NCBI GenBank assembly: GCA_019636385.1
Contig: JAHBXT010000003.1
Location: 186,001 to 250,000, forward strand
DNA: 64,000 nucleotides
Source of the DNA: Pirellulaceae bacterium
Lineage (GTDB): Bacteria; Planctomycetota; Planctomycetia; Pirellulales; Pirellulaceae
Reading direction: 5' to 3'
Positions 37,759 through 46,601 of this stretch are shown here, in pieces. The notes under the pieces were generated by a model that did not search any database, was not told the DNA's origin, and saw only the letters and a program-made list of their open reading frames with translations. Within the stretch, counting starts at the first letter, position 1. Each line of letters begins with the position of its first letter. The translations under genes were made by a program, and so were the position numbers.

Positions 37759-38979
37759 ATGCCGGTATACAGTTACATAGCCCGCCAGCGATGCGGTCGC
37801 TTGATGCGACGCGAACTGGAAGCCAGAAATCCGGTGGAACTACGCTCACGGCTGTGCGCAATGGATGTGCAGCTCATCAGCTTCCAACAGCGCGGTGGAC
37901 TGAGCATCCACAAGCTGTTGAGCGCCGTCAAGCCCAACGCATGGCTACCGATTCGATCGGCTGACATCGAACTTGCGCTGCACCAACTGGCGATGATGTT
38001 GCGCAGCGGATTGAAGCTGCGTGATGCCCTGAAATCGCTGCAAATGCAGACCGAACACAAGTCGATGTCCAAGGTTCTTGGAGCCTTGCATGTGGCCGTT
38101 GGTCGAGGCGAAGCGCTGTCCAATGCGTTGACAGCCCACCGGGCGTTTCCACCTATCGTAGTACAAATGGTCAAAGTCGGCGAGCAAACCGGTAGCCTGG
38201 ATGTGGCGCTACAGCAATGCCAACAACACTTGGCAGATCGCCGCGCGATGCTGACTGAAGTGCGAGTCGCGTTGTCCTATCCAGTTGTCGTAACTGTGGC
38301 GGCATTGTCGATAGCGGGTTATCTCGTTTTGGTTGTGATTCCGCAACTACAGCTATTCTTGAATTCATTGGGACGCAAACTGCCGGCCATGACCCAATCT
38401 TTGGTCGACCTTTCGCAATGGCTGAAAATCAATGGTGCAAGTCTAATTGCGATACTTTCCCTTGTGCTGGCTGCTTTTGCCGTTACCGTGTACTCTCGCC
38501 GCGGTCGTTTTGCACTGGATCGTTGCGCGTTGCGGCTACCCATATTTGGCAGCGTTTTGCGGCTGTCGAGCACCGCTGCACTGTCCGGTTCACTGGCCGT
38601 GATGGTACGCAGCGGAATACGTCTGGTCGATGCACTAGCCATTGCGACTCAGATGCAAGCCAATACGTTCCTGTCCAATCTGCTGCAGACTGCTGCAGCA
38701 GGCGTCCGACGAGGACAGCCGCTGGCACCGTACTTGTCCACCAGTCATGCCTTTTCGCCGATCCTGGGCAGCATGGTCGAGGTCGCCGAACGCGCCGGAA
38801 ACATGGATCGGACGCTGAAAGAAGTTTCTACTCTATGCGATACCGAATTGAAATCCAGAGTCAAGAGGCTGAGCCGGCTAGTCGAGCCAGCCGTCATTCT
38901 GATCGCCGGAGGAATTGTAGGTTACGTCTACATCGCTTTTTTTATAGCTCTAATGAGCGCCGGAGGTAGTGGCCGATGA
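37759..38979 (+). CDS. gspF: Type II secretion / type IV pilus platform protein (GspF/PilC)
   Basis: A 406-residue polytopic inner-membrane protein. N-terminus MPVYSYIARQRCGRLMR is the usual GspF start (MpxyxYxAxdxxGkxxxG). Two GspF domains follow: the first near 70-190 with LALHQLAMMLRSGLKLRDAL and VGEQTGSLDVAL, the second near 270-390 with SGSLAVMVRSGIRLVDAL and VAERAGNMDRTL. Transmembrane segments are near 170-195, 215-240 and 380-400. It forms the platform that works with the ATPase. I chose the ATG at 37759 over 37705, which lies inside gspE. Its stop overlaps the next gene by 4 nt. Confidence 0.93.
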   Translation: MPVYSYIARQRCGRLMRRELEARNPVELRSRLCAMDVQLISFQQRGGLSIHKLLSAVKPNAWLPIRSADIELALHQLAMMLRSGLKLRDALKSLQMQTEHKSMSKVLGALHVAVGRGEALSNALTAHRAFPPIVVQMVKVGEQTGSLDVALQQCQQHLADRRAMLTEVRVALSYPVVVTVAALSIAGYLVLVVIPQLQLFLNSLGRKLPAMTQSLVDLSQWLKINGASLIAILSLVLAAFAVTVYSRRGRFALDRCALRLPIFGSVLRLSSTAALSGSLAVMVRSGIRLVDALAIATQMQANTFLSNLLQTAAAGVRRGQPLAPYLSTSHAFSPILGSMVEVAERAGNMDRTLKEVSTLCDTELKSRVKRLSRLVEPAVILIAGGIVGYVYIAFFIALMSAGGSGR

Positions 38980-39368
38980 AATTATCATCTATCGCGATAG
39001 CCCTGCTTGTCGTCGCCAGCAGCACCCTATCCGCACAGGATCCGACGGTGCCTAGCGACGTTATCCTCCAGCGGATGCGAACTGCACAGGCAGCCGGAAC
39101 ACGCATCGAGATGCCCAGCCTGCCCGCGCTGCGACTCAAAGGGCTAGTCATGACCGATTGCGATCACGGCACTGCCATCGTCGATGCCGCAGGTCAGCGG
39201 TTTGTGATCGTGCTCGATCGCAGCCAACTGATTCAGGACTCCGAGACCGGCCTCACCACCAGTCCCCGCATGGTTCTGCAATTGAACGGCATCGACTACC
39301 ACTTGCAGGATTTCTACGCCCGCACCATCATTTTGCATGACGGCCTGCGAGCGATTTCCGTGCAGTGA
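38976..39368 (+). CDS. Small exported protein, PilP/GspC-like
   Basis: A 130-residue exported protein. Signal peptide about 1-20 (LLVVASSTLSAQ), then a helical segment and a small beta domain: LRLKGLVMTDCDHGTAIVDAAGQ near 52-74 and FVIVLDRSQL near 76-85. This resembles PilP or the HR domain of GspC (short beta-barrel with G-hydrophobic-x-x-x-G-x-A-h-h), which link the inner-membrane platform to the secretin. Overlap as ATGA with gspF supports membership in the operon. Similarity is weak, so the call is by fold pattern and position. Confidence 0.55.
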   Translation: MKLSSIAIALLVVASSTLSAQDPTVPSDVILQRMRTAQAAGTRIEMPSLPALRLKGLVMTDCDHGTAIVDAAGQRFVIVLDRSQLIQDSETGLTTSPRMVLQLNGIDYHLQDFYARTIILHDGLRAISVQ

Positions 39369-40369
39369 TTGCTGTAACTTTATGGCAACTCTATGGCAGG
39401 CACAATATGCAAAAGTGCCAGTCGCTGGACACGCCCTGAGATTTGAGGCTGGCTATCGACAGTCGAGCATTCCGCTCAACCGTCTAGAGTTCTTTTTGCG
39501 GTCGTTGGATATTCGAGTCTCTTGCGGATGGTGGCCATCGACTGCCACCGCCGATGATCGTTAGCGATCGCCCACTGTAACCCCATAAGACGCCAAGTCT
39601 TGTTTTTAGCCTTCACAGGTCCAGTCGTTGACTAACACGTGGACCGACAGCAAAGAAATATCTCGGTCGAAAACCAAGCTTATTCGGAAGCTGTCCCATA
39701 CGGCTGGTTGCTGAATTCAGGTTTCCAGTCCATTCCGCGCGACGAGTGATATGTAGGGCAAAGAATCCATTTCACACCCCAACAACGACAAACGCAGATT
39801 GCAGCGATAGCACCATAACGCGCAAGTACAAGCTTTCTCTAGAAGGCGTTGCCATCTTTTTTGAGCAAATTATTCAGCCCGGTCCGCCGCGACGTTTGAT
39901 GGATGAGCAACAGATTCTCACCGACAAATATACCCCAATCCAATTCGCGAGTACTGGCTGCCGCTAGAAGGCATGCAACAGACTTTGCAGTCGGTAAAGG
40001 AGCAAGAATTGGCAGCAGAAACTGGCAATTCCAACCAATTACTAAACTCGCGAGTTAGCTAATTCTGGGCCGCCGATACAGTGGATAGTTGAGTTGCACT
40101 ACACTCACTGCCTGTCACATCGGGACCATCTCATATTGTTTTCGTGCGAACATCGAGCTAGGTTCCAGTGTCTGTGCAGTTACCGAATTCCTGAAAAAGA
40201 TTGATTAGAGTGCTGATGTACGCGCTCCCAAATCATCTTTCCGAACCTTCTGGCCGGTGAAAGGTTTTGCCCTAAGGTACCCAACATCGCCAGACGGTGG
40301 GGGGCCGTCCGTACAGCTAAAACATCAAAAGGATTTCAGCGACCAACTCTACTTCCCAGGATTCGAACA
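39369..40369. other. 1-kb region without recognisable genes
   Basis: All frames are broken or short and none shows a family. Near its start a small hairpin AAGAC GCCAA GTCTT (39587-39601) is followed by GTTTTT and could terminate the secretion operon transcript. The region may be a decayed gene or the leader of the RbfA-like/rtcB operon. No repeat, tRNA or CRISPR is visible. Confidence 0.4.
39587..39607 (+). terminator. Possible weak intrinsic terminator of the secretion operon
   Basis: A 5-bp stem (AAGAC / GTCTT) with a 5-nt loop, followed by GTTTTT, about 220 nt after the last gene of the operon. The stem is short and AT-rich, so this is tentative. Confidence 0.3.
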
Positions 40370-41053
40370 ATGCCGCGCGATACTGGTCAGAAAAGAGCCC
40401 TGCATGCTTTGAACCATGATGGTATGGTGTTTTGCAATCCTCGCGATCGCGAGGCTGCTCACCGGGCCGAAATGGAGCAGATCGCCACGTATGATCTCTC
40501 AGCAGTTACCTGCCGAAAGTGCTGCCTGTCATTGCGCCGCCTCCAACGTGATACGGACAGCATTAAACCACAATTCAGTCAGGAGACTCCAGTGCCGACA
40601 ACCGACGAACCTGATTCAGCAGTAGAAGTATCTGCAAAATTTAGACGGATTCGCGATGCGTGTTCGCTGGTGGCGAAGGTTCGCGAAGGCGATGGTCTGG
40701 ATCCTCGCGAAGAAAAGCGTAAGTTGCTTGACCATCGTTCTCGTGGAAAGCCGGATTACTCCAGCCAGCGCTTGGCCAGCCAAATTTTTGACGCGCTCTG
40801 CCTGAGCACTTGGCTGACCAATATTGGCTTACCAGAGTTTACGTTCGTCCGCATTATGCCCGCCGCCAGTCGTGGTAAGTATCTGGTGGATATTGCGTGC
40901 CTGGACCTCGATTTAGAATACGATCCACACGCTGTCGATGCGATCCTTCGAGAACACAAGGGCACGCTGAGAACGGAAGTGGCTCAAGCAGTGAGTCGCC
41001 GTAAGGCTCCAGAGTTGCAACTGCGCTTGGTCCCCCCTGGATTCAAGTCGTGA
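40370..41053 (+). CDS. RbfA-like protein with N-terminal CxxC domain
   Basis: A 227-residue protein of two parts. Residues about 8-60 (HALNHDGMVFCNPRD, then VTCRKCCLSLRRL) look like a small Cys-bearing, possibly zinc-binding, module. Residues about 125-227 follow the pattern of ribosome-binding factor A: SSQRLASQIFDALCL, FTFVRIMPAASRGKYLVDI, and the end HKGTLRTEVAQAVSRRKAPELQLRL, equivalent to the RbfA motif ..lR..la..l.lr..PeL.f. RbfA is a KH-like 30S maturation factor that binds 16S rRNA. The gene overlaps rtcB as GTGA, so the two are coupled and may act together on RNA. The RbfA match is by pattern only. Confidence 0.6.
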   Translation: MPRDTGQKRALHALNHDGMVFCNPRDREAAHRAEMEQIATYDLSAVTCRKCCLSLRRLQRDTDSIKPQFSQETPVPTTDEPDSAVEVSAKFRRIRDACSLVAKVREGDGLDPREEKRKLLDHRSRGKPDYSSQRLASQIFDALCLSTWLTNIGLPEFTFVRIMPAASRGKYLVDIACLDLDLEYDPHAVDAILREHKGTLRTEVAQAVSRRKAPELQLRLVPPGFKS

Positions 41054-42188
41054 CAGAACCGCACGTGGTGAGAGCCAAACGCTGGGTGGCCGAAGTGTTG
41101 TCCGAAGGCCTGGAACGCCAATTAGTGCAGCTGACACGGCAGCCGGATGTGGCCTACCTAGCTGTCATGCCGGATGTCCATCAAGGCAAGCGAGTTCCCA
41201 ATGGAGTAGTGGTAGCCACCCGATACCGTATCTACCCCGATCTCGTTGGAGCAGACATCGGATGCGGTTACGCTGCGATAAGGTTCCATGCCCAGGCCGA
41301 CGAATTGACGAAGCCCAATCTAGCGCGAGTATTGGACGTACTTGGTCATGCCGTACCCACACTCAAGCAGCCTGTAGAGCGAGTTCAACTAACGACAAAC
41401 CAGTTTTCGTCCCTAGGGCCACTCAGTTGTGAGACTCTGGACAAGAAAGCGGCACGTGAAGGCCGTTATCAACTTGGAACTTTGGGGCGTGGCAATCACT
41501 TCCTGGAACTGGCTCGCGACCCGGTTGGCAATCTCTGGGGCGTGTCCACACTGGTTCACGAGCTATGGGACAAGCGATCACGGCAAAACACAGCCCGATT
41601 CAAAGCCAGAAAGCTGGTCTGTTACCATCGCTGGAGCTGGAATCTGCTCGGGGCCAAGACTATTTCTACGATATGCAATGGACCTGCCGTTACGCTACAG
41701 AAAACCGGTTGATGATTCTGAACCGGTTGGCAGATGTCCTGGAACTACAGCTGAACATCCAGGTCGATCAGAATTCGTATCTTGATTGCCCACACAACTT
41801 CGCTCAAACCGAGAGCCACAGTGGACAGCAGCTCATCGTGCATCGAAAAAGCGCCAACTGGGCACCGGCTGACTGTCGCGGATTAATTGCCGGCTCGATG
41901 GCCACCGGTACTCTAATTGTCGTCGGACGGGGAAAGCCAGATTCACTGTGCTCTTCAGCCCACGGTGCCGGGCGCGCCATGAGTCGGACGGAAGCGGCCC
42001 AACGAATCGAGCATCGACAATTGACTGGCCTGATGAGCGATATCACCTACCGCCAGGATTGGGCAAACCTCTTGCGCGATGAAGCCCCTCAAGCCTACAA
42101 GGACCTACGCCTGGTCATGCAAGCTCAACACGATCTGGTTCGAATCGAGCGTCATCTCAAACCAATTCTTAACGATAAACGGCCCTAA
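41050..42188 (+). pseudogene. rtcB: RtcB-family RNA ligase, interrupted by a 10-nt deletion frameshift
   Basis: RtcB joins RNA 2',3'-cyclic phosphate (or 3'-phosphate) and 5'-OH ends with GTP and Mn2+. The first part (GTG at 41050) has MPDVHQGK, GADIGCGY with the metal-binding Cys, and GTLGRGNHFLEL with a metal-binding His. The frame then breaks at 41556-41559: after LVH the expected xG of the conserved H-x-G-S-R is missing and the reading continues in another frame as SRAMGQAITAKH. That frame stays open to 42188 with YATENR, HNF, HRKSA, AGSMAT and the guanylylated-His motif HGAGRAMSR. The gap is 10 nt, and TCAC would flank it as a direct repeat. All other motifs are well kept, so it is a recent lesion or a sequencing/assembly error. 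Confidence 0.85.
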
Positions 42189-42924
42189 TGTTAACGGACC
42201 AACTTGGCCACTAGAGTAGAAAGCGAACCGCCGATCATTGCAATAGAGCAGGAGGTGGGTACTTACACCATAAGCTATTCAGGCCAATAGCGGGCGGTCG
42301 CAAGTCAAACCAATCTTCTCTGGAGTTGTCCACATCAGCACACGACTGTCAGCCAGTTATTTTGGCCAAGCTAGCTCCACAACTTTCACGGTCAATGGAT
42401 CCAAGACCTACTTGGCAACTGGAAGGTATGGACCTACTCGGCCAATGACCTGGTACCCAGACTCTGCCTGGGCACGAGGGAAAACGCGACAAATGTTCGA
42501 CTCAAATCAACAACCCCAACACTTACCAAACGATCGACAACTGCTCGACTTTGGTCGTACGATCCAATACCAACCAAATCGCGATAGCGTCTAACGAGCA
42601 CCATTCACATCCACCAGTTTCCATCGCGAAAGCGTCATCGCAGGGACTGCGAATCAACTGGTCATGGAACTCATAAGATATGCCTTACGAACGAGGCATC
42701 TCAACAATTTCCAGCCAGCCCGTCAAAATTGCATTGCGTGTCCCTATATTTTCTGTTGCAATTTACTTAGCTCGCCAATTTAGCCCTGTCCCACGGCCGT
42801 GAATAAAATCGAATGTTTGGCCGGACGGCGTCGAAATCAATCCATGAGATTGGCAGCGAGGCTTAGGCAATCGCCGCCGAATCCGCGATAATGTCGATTA
42901 CTCGTTAACAAAGCTGGTTTTCTA
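42189..42924. other. 736-nt region without recognisable genes
   Basis: No frame here has family features. The composition is mixed, with AT-rich stretches toward the right end that may contain the promoter of the following gene. I see no tRNA, repeat array or clear terminator after rtcB. Confidence 0.4.
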
Positions 42925-44640
42925 ATGCGCAAAAAACAGTTGGGGCAGTCAATCTTTCCAGGACGAGTTAAGCACTTTCTTGTTCCACTGCTGGGGATGC
43001 TGCTGTGTCTGGCAAACAGCTTCCATATTGGCATGGACGCCCAAATCAATGGGACTGTTGTCGGTGCGGAGTTGGCCTCACAGAATCCATCGACGAAAGT
43101 TCGCTGCATCGCCCTGGAATGTTACGCCAAGCTGAGCGATGAGAATTCAAAGGCAGAGGTCGAGTTCATACGTGATTGGGTTGCGAAACGTCGCGGGGTC
43201 AAATTGAAGATACACGATCTAGACGCCGGCGACAAAGAACGCGATCGGTTAAAGCAGATCGAAGCGGCTTACGAGATCACCAACAGCAAGCTGCCGATCG
43301 TTTATGGAATGAACCAAGTGGTAAGCGGACCGTTGAATGCAGAAAAATGGAAATCGGAACTTACCAGGCTGTTGACCATGCAAGTCTACGTTCGGCAAGG
43401 ATGCTCAAAATGTGCCAATGCAAAACAGTATCTCCCCAGTTTTAGCGCGAGGTACCCGGGCATTGAAATTCAATTCATGGATGTCGTCAACGATGCATTC
43501 GCTAACCGGAGTTATAACGAATTGACGCTCCGCCAACGCATCGGCGGAGTCAGCTTCCCTGGATTCTGGTTCTGTCGACAGTTGGTTGTCGGTTTTGACA
43601 GTGCCAGTTCGACTGGCGGTCGTTTGGAAGGGATTCTAAAGAAATGGACGTTCGATTGCGAATTGCCTAAAGCGGTTGGTTACAAGCGGGGGCTAATTGA
43701 CGAGTGGCCTTGTGCGGCGGCTTGGAGTATCGCGACTAGCCCCTTGGCTTTGTTAACAGCGTTCATTCCGGTACAGTCGCCAGATGAGCCACCTCCCCTT
43801 GGAATTGGCGACACGTCAACTGAACTACCACTTCCCGGTGATTCGCCGGAGCTGTCTATTGAACCGGAGAACGCAGCTGAAGCAGGTTCGCTCGGAGCCG
43901 ACGAAATCGATGTTCCATTGTTTGGTCGCATTAGCGCTAGTCGCGTCGGGATGCCAGCCTTTACCTTTGTGATCGGAGTGGTGGATGGGTTTAATCCCTG
44001 TGCCATGTGGGTACTGCTTTTTCTACTCTCCGTCCTGGTTAATCTGCGTGTTCGCTGGAAAATATTGGCCGTCGCTGGGACGTTCGTCATCGTGAGCGGA
44101 CTAGCCTATTTTGCCTTTATGGCGGCTTGGCTGAACGTGCTGCTGTTTGTGGGTTACCTGAGATGGGTTCAAATCCTGCTGGCGATGTTGGCCATCTTTG
44201 TCGGTTCGGTTCACGTCAAAGATTTTTTTGCTTTCAAACGCGGCTTGAGTTTGTCGATCCCCGAGTCGGCCAAGCCCGGCATTTACGCAAGGGTGCGGAG
44301 AATTGTAATGGCGGAACATCTATACGGCGCCATTGCAGGAGCATTTGTTTTGGCAGTTCTGGTTAACTTCATCGAACTCTTGTGCACTGCCGGATTACCA
44401 GCGCTGTATAGTCAAGTCTTGATGATGCAAGATTATCCAGCGTGGAAGAACTACGCATACCTGGCACTGTACATCGTGGCCTACATGCTTGACGATTCGA
44501 TCATGGTTGGTATCGTCATCTTAACACTTGGCAAACGCAAGTTGCAGGAAAACGAAGGCCGGTGGCTGAAGTTGGTCAGCGGTTTGGTCATCTTGGCTCT
44601 GGGAATCGTATTGCTGTTCAAGCCGGATTGGCTGTTGTGA
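42925..44640 (+). CDS. Glutaredoxin-like and DsbD/CcdA-like transmembrane fusion protein
   Basis: A 571-residue membrane redox protein. After a signal or anchor helix (about 18-35) come two thioredoxin-fold segments: one near 55-150 with no CxxC (single Cys pattern RCIALECYAK), and a glutaredoxin-like one near 151-250 with C160-x-x-C (CSKC) and the GGVSFPGFW cis-Pro-like region. After a Pro/Glu-rich linker (about 285-335) six or so transmembrane helices follow, with Cys in DGFNPC (near 360) and ELLCTAGLP (near 486), the pair that shuttles electrons in DsbD and CcdA. It likely passes reducing power from the cytoplasm to the periplasm through its own glutaredoxin domain. The stop lies 2 nt before an IS3 end, so the natural 3' end may have been changed. 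Confidence 0.8.
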   Translation: MRKKQLGQSIFPGRVKHFLVPLLGMLLCLANSFHIGMDAQINGTVVGAELASQNPSTKVRCIALECYAKLSDENSKAEVEFIRDWVAKRRGVKLKIHDLDAGDKERDRLKQIEAAYEITNSKLPIVYGMNQVVSGPLNAEKWKSELTRLLTMQVYVRQGCSKCANAKQYLPSFSARYPGIEIQFMDVVNDAFANRSYNELTLRQRIGGVSFPGFWFCRQLVVGFDSASSTGGRLEGILKKWTFDCELPKAVGYKRGLIDEWPCAAAWSIATSPLALLTAFIPVQSPDEPPPLGIGDTSTELPLPGDSPELSIEPENAAEAGSLGADEIDVPLFGRISASRVGMPAFTFVIGVVDGFNPCAMWVLLFLLSVLVNLRVRWKILAVAGTFVIVSGLAYFAFMAAWLNVLLFVGYLRWVQILLAMLAIFVGSVHVKDFFAFKRGLSLSIPESAKPGIYARVRRIVMAEHLYGAIAGAFVLAVLVNFIELLCTAGLPALYSQVLMMQDYPAWKNYAYLALYIVAYMLDDSIMVGIVILTLGKRKLQENEGRWLKLVSGLVILALGIVLLFKPDWLL

Positions 44641-44641
44641 C

Positions 44642-45200
44642 TGTCTTGCCTCTAACAGAAATGGAATTCTGGGAGTATTCGGGTAGCATATTCGAAACCA
44701 CGACAAACTCTATGACACGCAAAAACAGAAAACACACGCCCGAACTAAAAGCGGCAGCAGTAAGTCGACATTGGTGCGACTAGGTACCAGTTAGCGAACT
44801 AGTCCTTTAGCTGGGTGTGCCACCTTCTCAAATTCACAACTGGATTAACCAGGGCCAGGTATTGTGACGGTGAAGGAATAAGCCGGGAAGTTGCAACCGG
44901 CTGCCGTGATAAAAAAAGCCGCTCAAACGAAGCTGGCAGAACTGGAACGCACTGCTGATAAAGTCCGCTGCGGAACTTTTGTCTTGGTTCACCGGGAATC
45001 GGAATTTGCAAGGGGTTAGAGTTAGCGAGTTGTTGAACGCATCCTGCGTGAGAATTGATTGCATCCATGCGGAGGTTTTTCGCTTTTGGGCAAAGTTGGA
45101 AGGGGAGGTAGTGACGCAAGCTCGGCTTGCGCCACCCCAGCTTCCAACTTCGCGATTGTGCGGCGCTCAGGTTGCACCTCTGCAGAGCCCTATCCTCCGT
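44642..45200 (+). mobile_element. Decayed IS3-family element: terminal repeat and orfA fossil
   Basis: The left terminus TGTCTTGCCTCT...GAAATGGAATT (from 44642) matches the right end of the intact IS at 46599 when reversed. Exactly 70 nt further in lies ATG (44712), the same spacing as in the intact copy. The reading that follows, MTRKNRKHTPELKAAAVSRHW and, after stops, LGVPPSQIHNWINQG, aligns with the intact orfA (RRNFGAEQKAEVVRRHL and LGIQPSQIHQWVN). Stops and shifts show it is dead. Its right limit is unclear; the 3' part was probably lost when the other copy inserted or by deletion. Confidence 0.7.
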
Positions 45201-45234
45201 ACAACTGCATTCGTTTTTAATCTGTCGTCATCGA

Positions 45235-46203
45235 CTATGCAACTCGCGGCTGCGTTTGCCGGGCAAGTTCGCGGCGCTTTCGCGCTTCTTCCAGCTTGCG
45301 ATCGCGTTCGGCGGCAATCACACGTCCGAGGTCTGCCAGTTTGTCGGCCGGAGTGATATATCCGATCGCGCTATTCAAACGCACGTTGTTGTAATGTTCG
45401 ACGAAATCGTGAACGCGGCGTTTTGCTTCTTCCACCGTTGCTGGACAACTAGGTCGGATGCATTCCTGCTTCAGGATCCCGTGGAACCTTTCCAACTTGC
45501 CGTTGCTTTGGGGATAGTAGGGACTCGTACGAACGTGACTCAGACCGAAGATCCGGATAAAGAGCTTGAAGTCCTTGGCAATGAACTGTGGTCCATTGTC
45601 ACTGATGATTCGCGGCTTGACACCAGGATTCTTTTCCAGTGCGCGAGCCACCACCACTTCGACGTCCTGCTCCTCCATCTTCTCGCGAATTTCCCAGTGG
45701 ACAATGTAGCGACTGTAGCCATCGAGTACCGATATCAGGAAGTAGAAGGTACCTCCTAGATTGAGGTAGCTGATGTCAACATGCCAATGTTTATGGGCCT
45801 TTTCGGGTTGTTCGAAACCTGTGCCATTCTTGCTGGGCAGATTGTTCTTGCGATCCAATCGCCGAGCAGCTTTCAGTACGCGATATGTGGTGCTCGGGCT
45901 GACAGCCACGATGTCATCATCAAGCATCATGAACGTCAAGCGTCGGTAGCCTTCTAGTGGATGCTGGTCGTGGTAATCGACGATGGCTTTCTTTTCCCAT
46001 TCTTCGATCCACCAATCACGTGGTATCTGGCCATTATGCTCATTGGCCATACCATAGCGATGCTTCCAGCTGTGGAACTTGCTGGCAGCCAGTCCGAGCC
46101 AGAACAGCAAGCGTTTCATTGGAATTTCAGCTCGATCGCTCCAATACCTCAGGTAATCAACGATCGAGTCACGCGTATCATGGGGGACCCAGCGTCCAGT
46201 CAC
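45235..46203 (-). CDS. IS3-family transposase, OrfB (DDE integrase core)
   Basis: A 322-residue rve-type DDE transposase. The catalytic triad is intact: D in HWHVDISYL near residue 144, D in ISDNGPQFI near 203, and E in SNGKLERFHG near 239; the C-terminal motif NNVRLNSAIGYITPADKL is usual for IS3. The N-terminus has the HTH_21-like segment HPLEGYRRLTFMML. It starts with GTG overlapping the orfA stop (GTGA), one base back relative to the orfA frame. In IS3 elements the active transposase is normally an OrfAB fusion made by -1 frameshifting; an A7 run that could do this lies just upstream at 46218-46224. OrfB may also be made alone. Confidence 0.93.
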   Translation of the reverse strand: MTGRWVPHDTRDSIVDYLRYWSDRAEIPMKRLLFWLGLAASKFHSWKHRYGMANEHNGQIPRDWWIEEWEKKAIVDYHDQHPLEGYRRLTFMMLDDDIVAVSPSTTYRVLKAARRLDRKNNLPSKNGTGFEQPEKAHKHWHVDISYLNLGGTFYFLISVLDGYSRYIVHWEIREKMEEQDVEVVVARALEKNPGVKPRIISDNGPQFIAKDFKLFIRIFGLSHVRTSPYYPQSNGKLERFHGILKQECIRPSCPATVEEAKRRVHDFVEHYNNVRLNSAIGYITPADKLADLGRVIAAERDRKLEEARKRRELARQTQPRVA

Positions 46204-46529
46204 AGGTCCCCATTTTCTTTTTTTGCCTTGACGTTCTCTTCCATGAGTTCGGAGATCACCTCATTCTTCAGCTGCAGCTTCTCCTCAAGCCGCTTGATCT
46301 GACGTTGTTTGGCATCTTCCAGCTTCGCCGCCGACTTCACGCGACGACCACCCTTACCCACAAACGCCTGCTCAGCCTGCGCAAGAACGGCATTCACCCA
46401 TTGATGGATCTGGCTCGGCTGAATGCCCAGCTCGTCGGCCAGATCGCTGACCGCTACCTTGTCCTTCAAATGCCGACGGACCACTTCCGCCTTCTGCTCT
46501 GCACCAAAATTACGTCTTGTTTGTCCCAT
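46200..46529 (-). CDS. IS3-family transposase, OrfA (helix-turn-helix)
   Basis: A 109-residue protein with a transposase_8-type HTH (RRNFGAEQKAEVVRRHL, then VSDLADELGIQPSQIHQWVN, about 5-48) and a leucine-zipper coiled coil (about 75-105, KRLEEKLQLKNEVISEL), the standard OrfA design for binding the IS ends and multimerising. The gene ends ...AKKENGDL with an A7 slippery run in the codons for Ala-Lys-Lys near the end, which would give a -1 shift into OrfB with no stop between. The ATG lies 70 nt inside the terminal repeat at 46599. Confidence 0.92.
   Translation of the reverse strand: MGQTRRNFGAEQKAEVVRRHLKDKVAVSDLADELGIQPSQIHQWVNAVLAQAEQAFVGKGGRRVKSAAKLEDAKQRQIKRLEEKLQLKNEVISELMEENVKAKKENGDL
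46218..46224 (-). promoter_or_regulatory. A7 slippery site for programmed -1 frameshift in the IS3 transposase
   Basis: On the minus strand GCA AAA AAA GAA is read in the orfA frame. Slipping back one base on A7 leads to AAA AGA AAA TGG and continues open into orfB. Such runs are the usual frameshift signal of IS3-family elements; the effect here is inferred. Confidence 0.6.
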
Positions 46530-46601
46530 GGAACACCTCCCGATAGTGGGTATGCTAACTCAACTACCGAGAAATTCCATTTCCATCAGAGGCAAGACAC
46601 T

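Larger units (their letters stand above)
45222..46599 (-). mobile_element. IS3-family insertion sequence, apparently intact coding capacity
   Basis: The element is read on the minus strand. Its upstream terminus is TGTCTTGCCTCTGATGG (minus strand, beginning at 46599), with typical TG end. The downstream end near 45222 is a guess based on a weak TGTC match close to the orfB stop; I could not confirm an inverted repeat or a target duplication there. The insertion lies within an older copy of the same family on one side and an integrase gene remnant on the other, so it interrupts or abuts both. Confidence 0.7.

Noticed and set aside
41429..41785. Frame inside rtcB as a separate gene
   Set aside because: It is in the third frame and unrelated to RtcB; it only bridges the frameshift by chance.
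44712..44781. Short frame MTRKNRKHTPEL... as a gene
   Set aside because: It is the N-terminal piece of a decayed IS3 orfA.
44642..46599. A single composite transposon bounded by inverted ends
   Set aside because: The left end is followed by a broken orfA in its own orientation with the same spacing as in the right copy, and flanking bases show no target duplication, so two separate elements explain it better.
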